From: Pisaster brevispinus
Lineage: Eukaryota; Echinodermata; Asteroidea; Forcipulatida; Asteriidae
Direction: 5' to 3'
NCBI GenBank assembly: GCA_023634235.1
Contig: JAMKCF010000074.1
Span: 62,001 to 126,000, forward strand
Length of the DNA: 64,000 nucleotides
Shown here: piece after piece, positions 19,850 to 33,440 of the stretch
How the letters are laid out: each line of letters starts with the position of its first letter
Position numbering within the stretch: the first letter of the stretch is position 1
Notes under the pieces: model-generated
Database searches by the model: none
What the model was told of the DNA's origin: nothing
What the model saw: only the letters and a program-made list of their open reading frames with translations
Translations under genes and position numbers: made by a program

Positions 19850-22800
19850 ACCGGGGGTCGAATTTTGGGAATATTTGACAGGTAGTACCCTGTCGCCATT
19901 TTGAATTTTGGGGTCGAAAACAAATAGTGCGATTTGACGGTGCAGCATTCTAGACTATACTTCCCTGAAGACCTTTTCTGTGTGGGGACATGGCCAAATC
20001 CCAAAACCTGGGCAATTAGGAGCTTTCTAGCAAAAAGTGACGCCATCTTTCTTGCCCCAAAAACCTCAATAATTCATGGAATAAAATGCTTGCGGCCTTC
20101 AAATTCGAACCAGCACCGTCGGGGGAGTCGTCCGCAAAAAGTGATCGCCGAAAATCGCCATGTTACCGGGGGTCGAATTTTGGGAATATTTGACAGGTAG
20201 TACCCTGTCGCCATTTTGAATTTTGGGGTCGAAAACAAAAGTGCGATTTGACGGTGCGGCATTCTAGACTAGACTTCCCTGAAGACCTTTTCTGTGTGGG
20301 GACATGGCCAAATCCCAAAACCTGGGCAATTAGGAGCTTTCTAGCAAAAAGTGACGCCATCTTTCTTGCCCCAAAAACCTCAATAATTCATGGAATAAAA
20401 TGCTTGCGGCCTTCAAATTCGAACCAGCACCGTCGGGGGAGTCGTCCGCAAAAAGTGATCGCCGAAAATCGCCATGTTAGCGGGGGTCGAATTTTGGGAA
20501 TATTTGACAGGTAGTACCCTGTCGCCATTTTGAATTTTGGGGTCGAAAACAAAAGTGCGATTTGACGGTGCAGCATTCTAGACTAGACTTCCCTGAAGAC
20601 CTTTTCTGTGTGGGGACATGGCCAAATCCCAAAACCTGGGCAATTAGGAGCTTTCTAGCAAAAAGTGACGCCATCTTTCTTGCCCCAAAAACCTCAATAA
20701 TTCATGGAATAAAATGGTTGCGGCCTTCAAATTCGAACCAGCACCGTCGGGGGAGTCGTCCGCAAAAAGTGATCGCCGAAAATCGCCATGTTACCGGGGG
20801 TCGAATGTTGGGAATATTTGACAGGTAGTACCCTGTCGCCATTTTGAATTTTGGGGTCGAAAACAAAAGTGCGATTTGACGGTGCAGCATTCTAGACTAG
20901 ACTTCCCTGAAGAACTTTTCTGTGTGGGGACATGGCCAAATCCCAAAACCTGGGCAATTAGGAGCTTTCTAGCAAAAAGTGACGCCATCTTTCTTGCCCC
21001 AAAAACCTCAATAATTCATGGAATAAAATGCTTGCGGCCTTCAAATTCGAACCAGCACCGTCGGGGGAGTCGTCCGCAAAAAGTGATCGCCGAAAATCGC
21101 CATGTTAGCGGGGGTCGAATTTTGGGAATATTTGACAGGTAGTACCCTGTCGCCATTTTGAATTTTGGGGTCGAAAACAAAAGTGCGATTTGACGGTGCA
21201 GCATTCTAGACTAGACTTCCCTGAAGACCTTTTCTGTGTGGGGACATGGCCAAATCCCAAAACCTGGCCAATTAGGAGCTTTCTAGCAAAAAGTGACGCC
21301 ATCTTTCTTGCCCCAAAAACCTCAATAATTCATGGAATAAAATGCTTGCGGCCTTCAAATTCAAACCAGCACCGTCGGGGGAGTCGTCCGCAAAAAGTGA
21401 TCGCCGAAAATCGCCATGTTACCGGGGGTCGAATTCTGGGAATATTTGACAGGTAGTACCCTGTCGCCATTTTGAATTTTGGGGTCGAAAACAAATAGTG
21501 CGATTTGACGGTGCAGCATTCTAGACTAGACTTCCCTGAAGACCTTTTCTGTGTGGGGACATGGCCAAATCCCAAAACCTGGGCAATTAGGAGCTTTCTA
21601 GCAAAAAGTGACGCCATCTTTCTTGCCCCAAAAACCTCAATAATTCATGGAATAAAATGCTTGCGGCCTTCAAATTCGAACCAGCACCGTCGGGGGAGTC
21701 GTCCGCAAAAAGTGATCGCCGAAAATCGCCATGTTACCGGGGGTCGAATTTTGGGAATATTTGACAGGTAGTACCCTGTCGCCATTTTGAATTTTGGGGT
21801 CGAAAACAAATAGTGCGATTTGACGGTGCAGCATTCTAGACTATACTTCCCTGAAGACCTTTTCTGTGTGGGGACATGGCCAAATCCCAAAACCTGGGCA
21901 ATTAGGAGCTTTCTAGCAAAAAGTGACGCCATCTTTCTTGCCCCAAAAACCTCAATAATTCATGGAATAAAATGCTTGCGGCCTTCAAATTCGAACCAGC
22001 ACCGTCGGGGGAGTCGTCCGCAAAAAGTGATCGCCGAAAATCGCCATGTTACCGGGGGTCGAATTTTGGGAATATTTGACAGGTAGTACCCTGTCGCCAT
22101 TTTGAATTTTGGGGTCGAAAACAAAAGTGCGATTTGACGGTGCGGCATTCTAGACTAGACTTCCCTGAAGACCTTTTCTGTGTGGGGACATGGCCAAATC
22201 CCAAAACCTGGGCAATTAGGAGCTTTCTAGCAAAAAGTGACGCCATCTTTCTTGCCCCAAAAACCTCAATAATTCATGGAATAAAATGGTTGCGGCCTTC
22301 AAATTCGAACCAGCACCGTCGGGGGAGTCGTCCGCAAAAAGTGATCGCCGAAAATCGCCATGTTAGCGGGGGTCGAATTTTGGGAATATTTGACAGGTAG
22401 TACCCTGTCGCCATTTTGAATTTTGGGGTCGAAAACAAAAGTGCGATTTGACGGTGCAGCATTCTAGACTAGACTTCCCTGAAGACCTTTTCTGTGTGGG
22501 GACATGGCCAAATCCCAAAACCTGGGCAATTAGGAGCTTTCTAGCAAAAAGTGACGCCATCTTTCTTGCCCCAAAAACCTCAATAATTCATGGAATAAAA
22601 TGGTTGCGGCCTTCAAATTCGAACCAGCACCGTCGGGGGAGTCGTCCGCAAAAAGTGATCGCCGAAAATCGCCATGTTACCGGGGGTCGAATTTTGGGAA
22701 TATTTGACAGGTAGTACCCTGTCGCCATTTTGAATTTTGGGGTCGAAAACAAAAGTGCGATTTGACGGTGCAGCATTCTAGACTAGACTTCCCTGAAGAA

Positions 22801-25800
22801 CTTTTCTGTGTGGGGACATGGCCAAATCCCAAAACCTGGGCAATTAGGAGCTTTCTAGCAAAAAGTGACGCCATCTTTCTTGCCCCAAAAACCTCAATAA
22901 TTCATGGAATAAAATGCTTGCGGCCTTCAAATTCGAACCAGCACCGTCGGGGGAGTCGTCCGCAAAAAGTGATCGCCGAAAATCGCCATGTTAGCGGGGG
23001 TCGAATTTTGGGAATATTTGACAGGTAGTACCCTGTCACCATTTTGAATTTTGGGGTCGAAAACAAAAGTGCGATTTGACGGTGCAGCATTCTAGACTAG
23101 ACTTCCCTGAAGACCTTTTCTGTGTGGGGACATGGCCAAATCCCAAAACCTGGCCAATTAGGAGCTTTCTAGCAAAAAGTGACGCCATCTTTCTTGCCCC
23201 AAAAACCTCAATAATTCATGGAATAAAATGCTTGCGGCCTTCAAATTCGAACCAGCACCGTCGGGGGAGTCGTCCGCAAAAAGTGATCGCCGAAAATCGC
23301 CATGTTACTTGGGGTCGAATTTTGGGAATATTTGACAGGTAGTACCCTGTCGCCATTTTGAATTTTGGGGTCGAAAACAAAAGTGCGATTTGACGGTGCA
23401 GCATTCTAGACTAGACTTCCCTGAAGACCTTTTCTGTGTGGGGACATGGCCAAATCCCAAAACCTGGGCAATTAGGAGCTTTCTAGCAAAAAGTGACGCC
23501 ATCTTTCTTGCCCCAAAAACCTCAATAATTCATGGAATAAAATGGTTGCGGCCTTCAAATTCGAACCAGCACCGTCGGGGGAGTCGTCCGCAAAAAGTGA
23601 TCGCCGAAAATCGCCATGTTACCGGGGGTCGAATTCTGGGAATATTTGACAGGTAGTAGTACCCTGTCGCCATTTTGAATTTTGGGGTCGAAAACAAATA
23701 GTGCGATTTGACGGTGCAGCATTCTAGACTAGACTTCCCTGAAGACCTTTTCTGTGTGGGGACATGGCCAAATCCCAAAACCTGGGCAATTAGGAGCTTT
23801 CTAGCAAAAAGTGACGCCATCTTTCTTGCCCCAAAAACCTCAATAATTCATGGAATAAAATGGTTGCGGCCTTCAAATTCGAACCAGCACCGTCGGGGGA
23901 GTCGTCCGCAAAAAGTGATCGCCGAAAATCGCCATGTTAGCGGGGGTCGAATTTTGGGAATATTTGACAGGTAGTACCCTGTCGCCATTTTGAATTTTGG
24001 GGTCGAAAACAAAAGTGCGATTTGACGGTGCAGCATTCTAGACTAGACTTCCCTGAAGACCTTTTCTGTGTGGGGACATGGCCAAATCCCAAAACCTGGG
24101 CAATTAGGAGCTTTCTAGCAAAAAGTGACGCCATCTTTCTTGCCCCAAAAACCTCAATAATTCATGGAATAAAATGCTTGCGGCCTTCAAATTCGAACCA
24201 GCACCGTCGGGGGAGTCGTCCGCAAAAAGTGATCGCCGAAAATCGCCATGTTACCGGGGGTCGAATTTTGGGAATATTTGACAGGTAGTACCCTGTCGCC
24301 ATTTTGAATTTTGGGGTCGAAAACAAATAGTGCGATTTGACGGTGCAGCATTCTAGACTAGACTTCCCTGAAGACCTTTTCTGTGTGGGGACATGGCCAA
24401 ATCCCAAAACCTGGGCAATTAGGAGCTTTCTAGCAAAAAGTGACGCCATCTTTCTTGCCCCAAAAACCTCAATAATTCATGGAATAAAATGCTTGCGGCC
24501 TTCAAATTCGAACCAGCACCGTCGGGGGAGTCGTCCGCAAAAAGTGATCGCCGAAAATCGCCATGTTACCGGGGGTCGAATTTTGGGAATATTTGACAGG
24601 TAGTACCCTGTCGCCATTTTGAATTTTGGGGTCGAAAACAAAAGTGCGATTTGACGGTGCGGCATTCTAGACTAGACTTCCCTGAAGACCTTTTCTGTGT
24701 GGGGACATGGCCAAATCCCAAAACCTGGGCAATTAGGAGCTTTCTAGCAAAAAGTGACGCCATCTTTCTTGCCCCAAAAACCTCAATAATTCATGGAATA
24801 AAATGGTTGCGGCCTTCAAATTCGAACCAGCACCGTCGGGGGAGTCGTCCGCAAAAAGTGATCGCCGAAAATCGCCATGTTAGCGGGGGTCGAATTTTGG
24901 GAATATTTGACAGGTAGTACCCTGTCGCCATTTTGAATTTTGGGGTCGAAAACAAAAGTGCGATTTGACGGTGCAGCATTCTAGACTAGACTTCCCTGAA
25001 GACCTTTTCTGTGTGGGGACATGGCCAAATCCCAAAACCTGGGCAATTAGGAGCTTTCTAGCAAAAAGTGACGCCATCTTTCTTGCCCCAAAAACCTCAA
25101 TAATTCATGGAATAAAATGGTTGCGGCCTTCAAATTCGAACCAGCACCGTCGGGGGAGTCGTCCGCAAAAAGTGATCGCCGAAAATCGCCATGTTACCGG
25201 GGGTCGAATTTTGGGAATATTTGACAGGTAGTACCCTGTCGCCATTTTGAATTTTGGGGTCGAAAACAAAAGTGCGATTTGACGGTGCAGCATTCTAGAC
25301 TAGACTTCCCTGAAGAACTTTTCTGTGTGGGGACATGGCCAAATCCCAAAACCTGGGCAATTAGGAGCTTTCTAGCAAAAAGTGACGCCATCTTTCTTGC
25401 CCCAAAAACCTCAATAATTCATGGAATAAAATGCTTGCGGCCTTCAAATTCGAACCAGCACCGTCGGGGGAGTCGTCCGCAAAAAGTGATCGCCGAAAAT
25501 CGCCATGTTAGCGGGGGTCGAATTTTGGGAATATTTGACAGGTAGTACCCTGTCGCCATTTTGAATTTTGGGGTCGAAAACAAAAGTGCGATTTGACGGT
25601 GCAGCATTCTAGACTAGACTTCCGTGAAGACCTTTTCTGTGTGGGGACATGGCCAAATCCCAAAACCTGGGCAATTAGGAGCTTTCTAGCAAAAAGTGAC
25701 GCCATCTTTCTTGCCCCAAAAACCTCAATAGTTCATGGAATAAAATGCTTGCGGCCTTCAAATTCGAACCAGCACCGTCGGGGGAGTCGTCCGCAAAAAG

Positions 25801-27477
25801 TGATCGCCGAAAATCGCCATGTTACCGGGGGTCGAATTTTGGGAATATTTGACAGGTAGTATCCTGTCGCCATTTTGAATTTTGGGGTCGAAAACAAAAG
25901 TGCGATTTGACGGTGCAGCATTCTAGACTAGACTTCCCTGAAGACCTTTTCTGTGTGGGGACATGGCCAAATCCCAAAACCTGGCCAATTAGGAGCTTTC
26001 TAGCAAAAAGTGACGCCATCTTTCTTGCCCCAAAAACCTCAATAATTCATGGAATAAAATGCTTGCGGCCTTCAAATTCGAACCAGCACCGTCGGGGGAG
26101 TCGTCCGCAAAAAGTGATCGCCGAAAATCGCCATGTTACCGGGGGTCGAATTTTGGGAATATTTGACAGGTAGTACCCTGTCGCCATTTTGAATTTTGGG
26201 GTCGAAAACAAATAGTGCGATTTGACGGTGCAGCATTCTAGACTAGACTTCCCTGAAGACCTTTTCTGTGTGGGGACATGGCCAAATCCCAAAACCTGGG
26301 CAATTAGGAGCTTTCTAGCAAAAAGTGACGCCATCTTTCTTGCCCCAAAAACCTCAATAATTCATGGAATAAAATGCTTGCGGCCTTCAAATTCGAACCA
26401 GCACCGTCGGGGGAGTCGTCCGCAAAAAGTGATCGCCGAAAATCGCCATGTTACCGGGGGTCGAATTTTGGGAATATTTGACAGGTAGTACCCTGTCGCC
26501 ATTTTGAATTTTGGGGTCGAAAACAAAAGTGCGATTTGACGGTGCGGCATTCTAGACTAGACTTCCCTGAAGACCTTTTCTGTGTGGGGACATGGCCAAA
26601 TCCCAAAACCTGGGCAATTAGGAGCTTTCTAGCAAAAAGTGACGCCATCTTTCTTGCCCCAAAAACCTCAATAATTCATGGAATAAAATGCTTGCGGCCT
26701 TCAAATTCGAACCAGCACCGTCGGGGGAGTCGTCCGCAAAAAGTGATCGCCGAAAATCGCCATGTTAGCGGGGGTCGAATTTTGGGAATATTTGACAGGT
26801 AGTACCCTGTCGCCATTTTGAATTTTGGGGTCGAAAACAAAAGTGCGATTTGACGGTGCAGCATTCTAGACTAGACTTCCCTGAAGACCTTTTATGTGTG
26901 GGGACATGGCCAAATCCCAAAACCTGGGCAATTAGGAGCTTTCTAGCAAAAAGTGACGCCATCTTTCTTGCCCCAAAAACCTCAATAATTCATGGAATAA
27001 AATGGTTGCGGCCTTCAAATTCGAACCAGCACCGTCGGGGGAGTCGTCCGCAAAAAGTGATCGCCGAAAATCGCCATGTTACCGGGGGTCGAATTTTGGG
27101 AATATTTGACAGGTAGTACCCTGTCGCCATTTTGAATTTTGGTGTCGAAAACAAAAGTGCGATTTGACGGTGCAGCATTCTAGACTAGACTTCCCTGAAG
27201 AACTTTTCTGTGTGGGGACATGGCCAAATCCCAAAACCTGGGCAATTAGGAGCTTTCTAGCAAAAAGTGACGCCATCTTTCTTGCCCCAAAAACCTCAAT
27301 AATTCATGGAATAAAATGCTTGCGGCCTTCAAATTCGAACCAGCACCGTCGGGGGAGTCGTCCGCAAAAAGTGATCGCCGAAAATCGCCATGTTACCGGG
27401 GGTCGAATTTTGGGAATATTTGACAGGTAGTATCCTGTCGCCATTTTGAATTTTGGGGTCGAAAACAAAAGTGCGAT
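19619..27477 (+). repeat. Six-unit higher-order repeat, about 1886 bp, about four rounds
   Basis: The marker GGTGCGGCATTC occurs near 20251, 22137, 24654 and 26539, and GAAGAACTTTTCTG near 20909, 22795, 25312 and 27197. Both give steps of 1886, 2517 and 1885 bp. The long middle step contains two extra units (from 23390). The order of marked units (315-bp unit, TATACTTCC unit, GCGGC unit, ATGGTTGC unit, GAACTT unit, CTGGCCAATT unit) is kept between the first two rounds and partly eroded later. Confidence 0.8.
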
Positions 27478-30400
27478 TTGACGGTGCAGCATTCTAGACT
27501 AGACTTCCCTGAAGACCTTTTCTGTGTGGGGACATGGCCAAATCCCAAAACCTGGCCAATTAGGAGCTTTCTAGCAAAAAGTGACGCCATCTTTCTTGCC
27601 CCAAAAATCTCAATAATTCATGGAATAAAATGCTTGCGGCCTTCAAATTCGAACCAGCACCGTCGGGGGAGTCGTCCGCAAAAAGTGATCGCCGAAAATC
27701 GCCATGTTAGCGGGGGTCGAATTTTGGGAATATTTGACAGGTAGTACCCTGTCGCCATTTTGAATTTTGGGGTCGAAAACAAAAGTGCGATTTGACGGTG
27801 CAGCATTCTAGACTAGACTTCCCTGAAGACCTTTTATGTGTGGGGACATGGCCAAATCCCAAAACCTGGGCAATTAGGAGCTTTCTAGCAAAAAGTGACG
27901 CCATCTTTCTTGCCCCAAAAACCTCAATAATTCATGGAATAAAATGCTTGCGGCCTTCAAATTCGAACCAGCACCGTCGGGGGAGTCGTCCGCAAAAAGT
28001 GATCGCCGAAAATCGCCATGTTACCGGGGGTCGAATTTTGGGAATATTTGACAGGTAGTACCCTGTCGCCATTTTGAATTTTGGGGTCGAAAACAAAAGT
28101 GCGATTTGACGGTGCAGCATTCTAGACTAGACTTCCCTGAAGACCTTTTCTGTGTGGGGACATGGCCAAATCCCAAAACCTGGGCAATTAGGAGCTTTCT
28201 AGCAAAAAGTGACGCCATCTTTCTTGCCCCCAAAACCTCAATAATTCATGGAATAAAATGCTTGCGGCCTTCAAATTCGAACCAGCACCGTCGGGGGAGT
28301 CGTCCGCAAAAAGTGATCGCCGAAAATCGCCATGTTACCGGGGGTCGAATTTTGGGAATATTTGACAGGTACCCTGTCGCCATTTTGAATTTTGGGGTCG
28401 AAAACAAAAGTGCGATTTGACGGTGCAGCATTCTAGACTAGACTTCCCTGAAGACCTTTTCTGTGTGGGGACATGGCCAAATCCCAAAACCTGGCCAATT
28501 AGGAGCTTTCTAGCAAAAAGTGACGCCATCTTTCTTGCCCCAAAAACCTCAATAATTCATGGAATAAAATGCTTGCGGCCTTCAAATTCGAACCAGCACC
28601 GTCGGAGGAGTCGTCCGCAAAAAGTGATCGCCGAAAATCGCCATGTTACCGGGGGTCGAATTTTGGGAATATTTGACAGGTAGTACCCTGTCGCCATTTT
28701 GAATTTTGGGGTCGAAAACAAAAGTGCGATTTGACGGTGCAGCATTCTAGAGTAGACTTCCCTGAAGACCTTTTATGTGTGGGGACATGGCCAAATCCCA
28801 AAACCTGGGCAATTAGGAGCTTTCTAGCAAAAAGTGACGCCATCTTTCTTGCCCCAAAAACCTCAATAATTCATGGAATAAAATGCTTGCGGCCTTCAAA
28901 TTCGAACCAGCACCGTCGGGGGAGTCGTCCGCAAAAAGTGATCGCCGAAAATCGCCATGTTACCGGGGGTCGAATTTTGGGAATATTTGACAGGTAGTAC
29001 CCTGTCGCCATTTTGAATTTTGGGGTCGAAAACAAAAGTGCGATTTGACGGTGCAGCATTCTAGACTAGACTTCCCTGAAGACCTTTTATGTGTGGGGAC
29101 ATGGCCAAATCCCAAAACCTGGGCAATTAGGACCTTTCTAGCAAAAAGTGACGCCATCTTTCTTGCCCCAAAAACCTCAATAATTCATGGAATAAAATGC
29201 TTACGGCCTTCAAATTCGAACCAGCACCGTCGAGGGAGTCGTCCGCAAAAAGTGATCGCCGAAAATCGCCATGTTAGCGGGGGTCGAATTTTGGGAATAT
29301 TTGACAGGTAGTACCCTGTCGCCATTTTGAATTTTGGGGTCGAAAACAAAAGTGCGATTTGACGGTGCAGCATTCTAGACTAGACTTCCCTGAAGACCTT
29401 TTCTGTGTGGGGACATGGCCAAATCCCAAAACCTGGCCAATTAGGAGCTTTCTAGCAAAAAGTGACGCCATCTTTCTTGCCCCAAAAACCTCAATAATTC
29501 ATGGAATAAAATGCTTGCGGCCTTCAAATTCGAACCAGCACCGTCGGGGGAGTCGTCCGCAAAAAGTGATCGCCGAAAATCGCCATGTTACCGGGGGTCG
29601 AATTTTGGGAATATTTGACAGGTAGTACCCTGTCGCCATTTTGAATTTTGGGGTCGAAAACAAAAGTGCGATTTGACGGTGCAGCATTCTAGACTAGACT
29701 TCCCTGAAGACCTTTTCTGTGTGGGGACATGGCCAAATCCCAAAACCTGGGCAATTAGGAGCTTTCTAGCAAAAAGTGACGCCATCTTTCTTGCCCCAAA
29801 AACCTCAATAATTCATGGAATAAAATGCTTACGGCCTTCAAATTCGAACCAGCACCGTCGAGGGAGTCGTCCGCAAAAAGTGATCGCCGAAAATCGCCAT
29901 GTTACCGGGGGTCGAATTTTGGGAATATTTGACAGGTAGTACCCTGTCGCCATTTTGACATTTGGGGTCGAAAACAAAAGTGCGATTTGACGGTGCAGCA
30001 TTCTAGACTAGACTTCCCTGAAGACCTTTTCTGTGTGGGGACATGGCCAAATCCCAAAACCTGGGCAATTAGGAGCTTTCTAGCAAAAAGTGACGCCATC
30101 TTTCTTGCCCCAAAAACCTCAATAATTCATGGAATAAAATGCTTGCGGCCTTCAAATTCGAACCAGCACCGTCGGGGGAGTCGTCCGCAAAAAGTGATCG
30201 CCGAAAATCGCCATGTTACCGGGGGTCGAATTTTGGGAATATTTGACAGGTAGTACCCTGTCGCCATTTTGAATTTTGGGGTCGAAAACAAAAGTGCGAT
30301 TTGACGGTGCAGCATTCTAGACTAGACTTCCCTGAAGACCTTTTCTGTGTGGGGACATGGCCAAATCCCAAAACCTGACCAATTAGGAGCTTTCTAGCAA

Positions 30401-33126
30401 AAAGTGACGCCATCTTTCTTGCCCCAAAAACCTCAATAATTCATGGAATAAAATGCTTGCGGCCTTCAAATTCGAACCAGCACCGTCGGGGGAGTCGTCC
30501 GCAAAAAGTGATCGCCGAAAATCGCCATGTTACCGGGGGTCGAATTTTGGGAATATTTGACAGGTAGTACCCTGTCGCCATTTTGAATTTTGGGGTCGAA
30601 AACAAATAGTGCGATTTGACGGTGCAGCATTCTAGACTAGACTTCCCTGAAGACCTTTTCTGTGTGGGGACATGGCCAAATCCCAAAACCTGGGCAATTA
30701 GGAGCTTTCTAGCAAAAAGTGACGCCATCTTTCTTGCTCCAAAAACCTCAATAATTCATGGAATAAAATGCTTGCGGCCTTCAAATTCGAACCAGCACCG
30801 TCGGGGGAGTCGTCCGCAAAAAGTGATCGCCGAAAATCGCCATGTTACCGGGGGTCGAATTTTGGGAATATTTGACAGGTAGTACCCTGTCGCCATTTTG
30901 AATTTTGGGGTCGAAAACAAAAGTGCGATTTGACGGTGCAGCATTCTAGACTAGACTTTTCTGAAGACCTTTTCTGTGTGGGGACATGGCCAAATCCCAA
31001 AACCTGGGCAATTAGGAGCTTTCTAGCAAAAAGTGAAGCCATCTTTCTTGCCCCAAAAACCTCAATAATTCATGGAATAAAATGCTTGCGGCCTTCAAAT
31101 TCGAACCAGCACCGTCGGGGGAGTCGTCCGCAAAAAGTGATCGCCGAAAATCGCCATGTTACCGGGGGTCGAATTTTGGGAATATTTGACAGGTAGTACC
31201 CTGTCGCCATTTTGAATTTTGGGGTCGAAAACAAAAGTGCGATTTGACGGTGCAGCATTCTAGACTAGACTTCCCTGAAGACCTTTTCTGTGTGGGGACA
31301 TGGCCAAATCCCAAAACCTGGCCAATTAGGAGCTTTCTAGCAAAAAGTGACGCCATCTTTCTTGCCCCAAAAACCTCAATAATTCATGGAATAAAATGCT
31401 TGCGGCCTTCAAATTCGAACCAGCACCGTCGGGGGAGTCGTCCGCAAAAAGTGATCGCCGAAAATCGCCATGTTACCGGGGGTCGAATTTTGGGAATATT
31501 TGACAGGTAGTACCCTGTCGCCATTTTGAATTTTGGGGTCGAAAACAAAAGTGCGATTTGACGGTGCAGCATTCTAGACTAGACTTCCCTGAAGACCTTT
31601 TCTGTGTGGGGCATGGCCAAATCCCAAAACCTGGGCAATTAGGAGCTTTCTAGCAAAAAGTGACGCCATCTTTCTTGCCCCAAAAACCTCAATAATTCAT
31701 GGAATAAAATGGTTGCGGCCTTCAAAATCGAACCAGCACCGTCGGGGGAGTCGTCCGCAAAAGTGATCGCCGAAAATCGCCATGTTACCGGGGGTCGAAT
31801 TTTGGGAATATTTGACAGGTAGTACCCTGTCGCCATTTTGAATTTTGGGGTCGAAAACAAAAGTGCGATTTGACGGTGCAGCATTCTAGACTAGACTTCC
31901 CTGAAGACCTTTTCTGTGTGGGGACATGGCCAAATCCCAAAACCTGGCCAATTAGGAGCTTTCTAGCAAAAAGTGACGCCATCTTTCTTGCCCCAAAAAC
32001 CTCAATAATTCATGGAATAAAATGCTTGCGGCCTTCAAATTCGAACCAGCACCGTCGGGGGAGTCGTCCGCAAAAAGTGATCGCCGAAAATCGCCATGTT
32101 ACCGGGGGTCGAATTTTGGGAATATTTGACAGGTAGTACCCTGTCGCCATTTTGAATTTTGGGGTCGAAAACAAAAGTGCGATTTGACGGTGCAGCATTC
32201 TAGACTAGACTTCCCTGAAGACCTTTTCTGTGTGGGGACATGGCCAAATCCCAAAACCTGGGCAATTAGGAGCTTTCTAGCAAAAAGTGACGCCATCTTT
32301 CTTGCCCCAAAAACCTCAATAATTCATGGAATAAAATGCTTGCGGCCTTCAAATTCGAACCAGCACCGTCGGGGGAGTCGTCCGCAAAAAGTGATCGCCG
32401 AAAATCGCCATGTTACCGGGGGTCGAATTTTGGGAATATTTGACAGGTAGTACCCTGTCGCCATTTTGAATTTTGGGGTCGAAAACAAAAGTGCGATTTG
32501 ACGGTGCAGCATTCTAGACTAGACTTCCCTGAAGACCTTTTCTGTGTGGGGACATGGCCAAATCCCAAAACCTGGGCAATTAGGAGCTTTCTAGCAAAAA
32601 GTGACGCAATCTTTCTTGCCCCAAAAACCTCAATAATTCATGGAATAAAATGCTTGCGGCCTTCAAATTCGAACCAGCACCGTCGGGGGAGTCGTCCGCA
32701 AAAAGTGATCGCCGAAAATCGCCATGTTACCGGGGGTCGAATTTTGGGAATATTTGACAGGTAAGTACCCTGTCGCCATTTTGAATTTTGGGGTCGAAAA
32801 CAAAAGTGCGATTTGACGGTGCAGCATTCTAGACTAGACTTCCCTGAAGACCTTTTCTGTGTGGGGACATGGCCAAATCCCAAAACCTGGCCAATTAGGA
32901 GCTTTCTAGCAAAAAGTGACGCCATCTTTCTTGCCCCAAAAACCTCAATAATTCATGGAATAAAATGCTTGCGGCCTTCAAATTCGAACCAGCACCGTCG
33001 GGGGAGTCGTCCGCAAAAAGTGATCGCCGAAAATCGCCATGTTACCGGGGGTCGAATTTTGGGAATATTTGACAGGTAGTACCCTGTCGCCATTTTGAAT
33101 TTTGGGGTCGAAAACAATAGTGCGAT
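27478..33126 (+). repeat. Three-unit higher-order repeat, about 942 bp
   Basis: Units carrying CTGGCCAATTAGG (others have CTGGGCAATTAGG) begin at 27478, 28417, 29359, 31244, 31870 and 32813. A CTGACCAATT variant at 30301 fits the series. Most steps are 939-943 bp; one short step (626 bp) marks loss of a unit. Confidence 0.65.
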
Positions 33127-33440
33127 TTGACGGTGCAGCATTCTAGACTAGACTTCCCTGAAGACCTTTTCTGTGTGGGGACATGGCCAAATCCCAAAAC
33201 CTGGCCAATTAGGAGCTTTCTAGCAAAAAGTGACGCCATCTTTCTTGCCCCAAAAACCTCAATAATTCATGGAATAAAATGCTTGCGGCCTTCAAATTCG
33301 AACCAGCACCGTCGGGGGAGTCGTCCGCAAAAAGTGATCGCCGAAAATCGCCATGTTACCGGGGGTCGAATTTTGGGAATATTTGACAGGTAGTACCCTG
33401 TCGCCATTTTGAATTTTGGGGTCGAAAACAAAAGTGCGAT

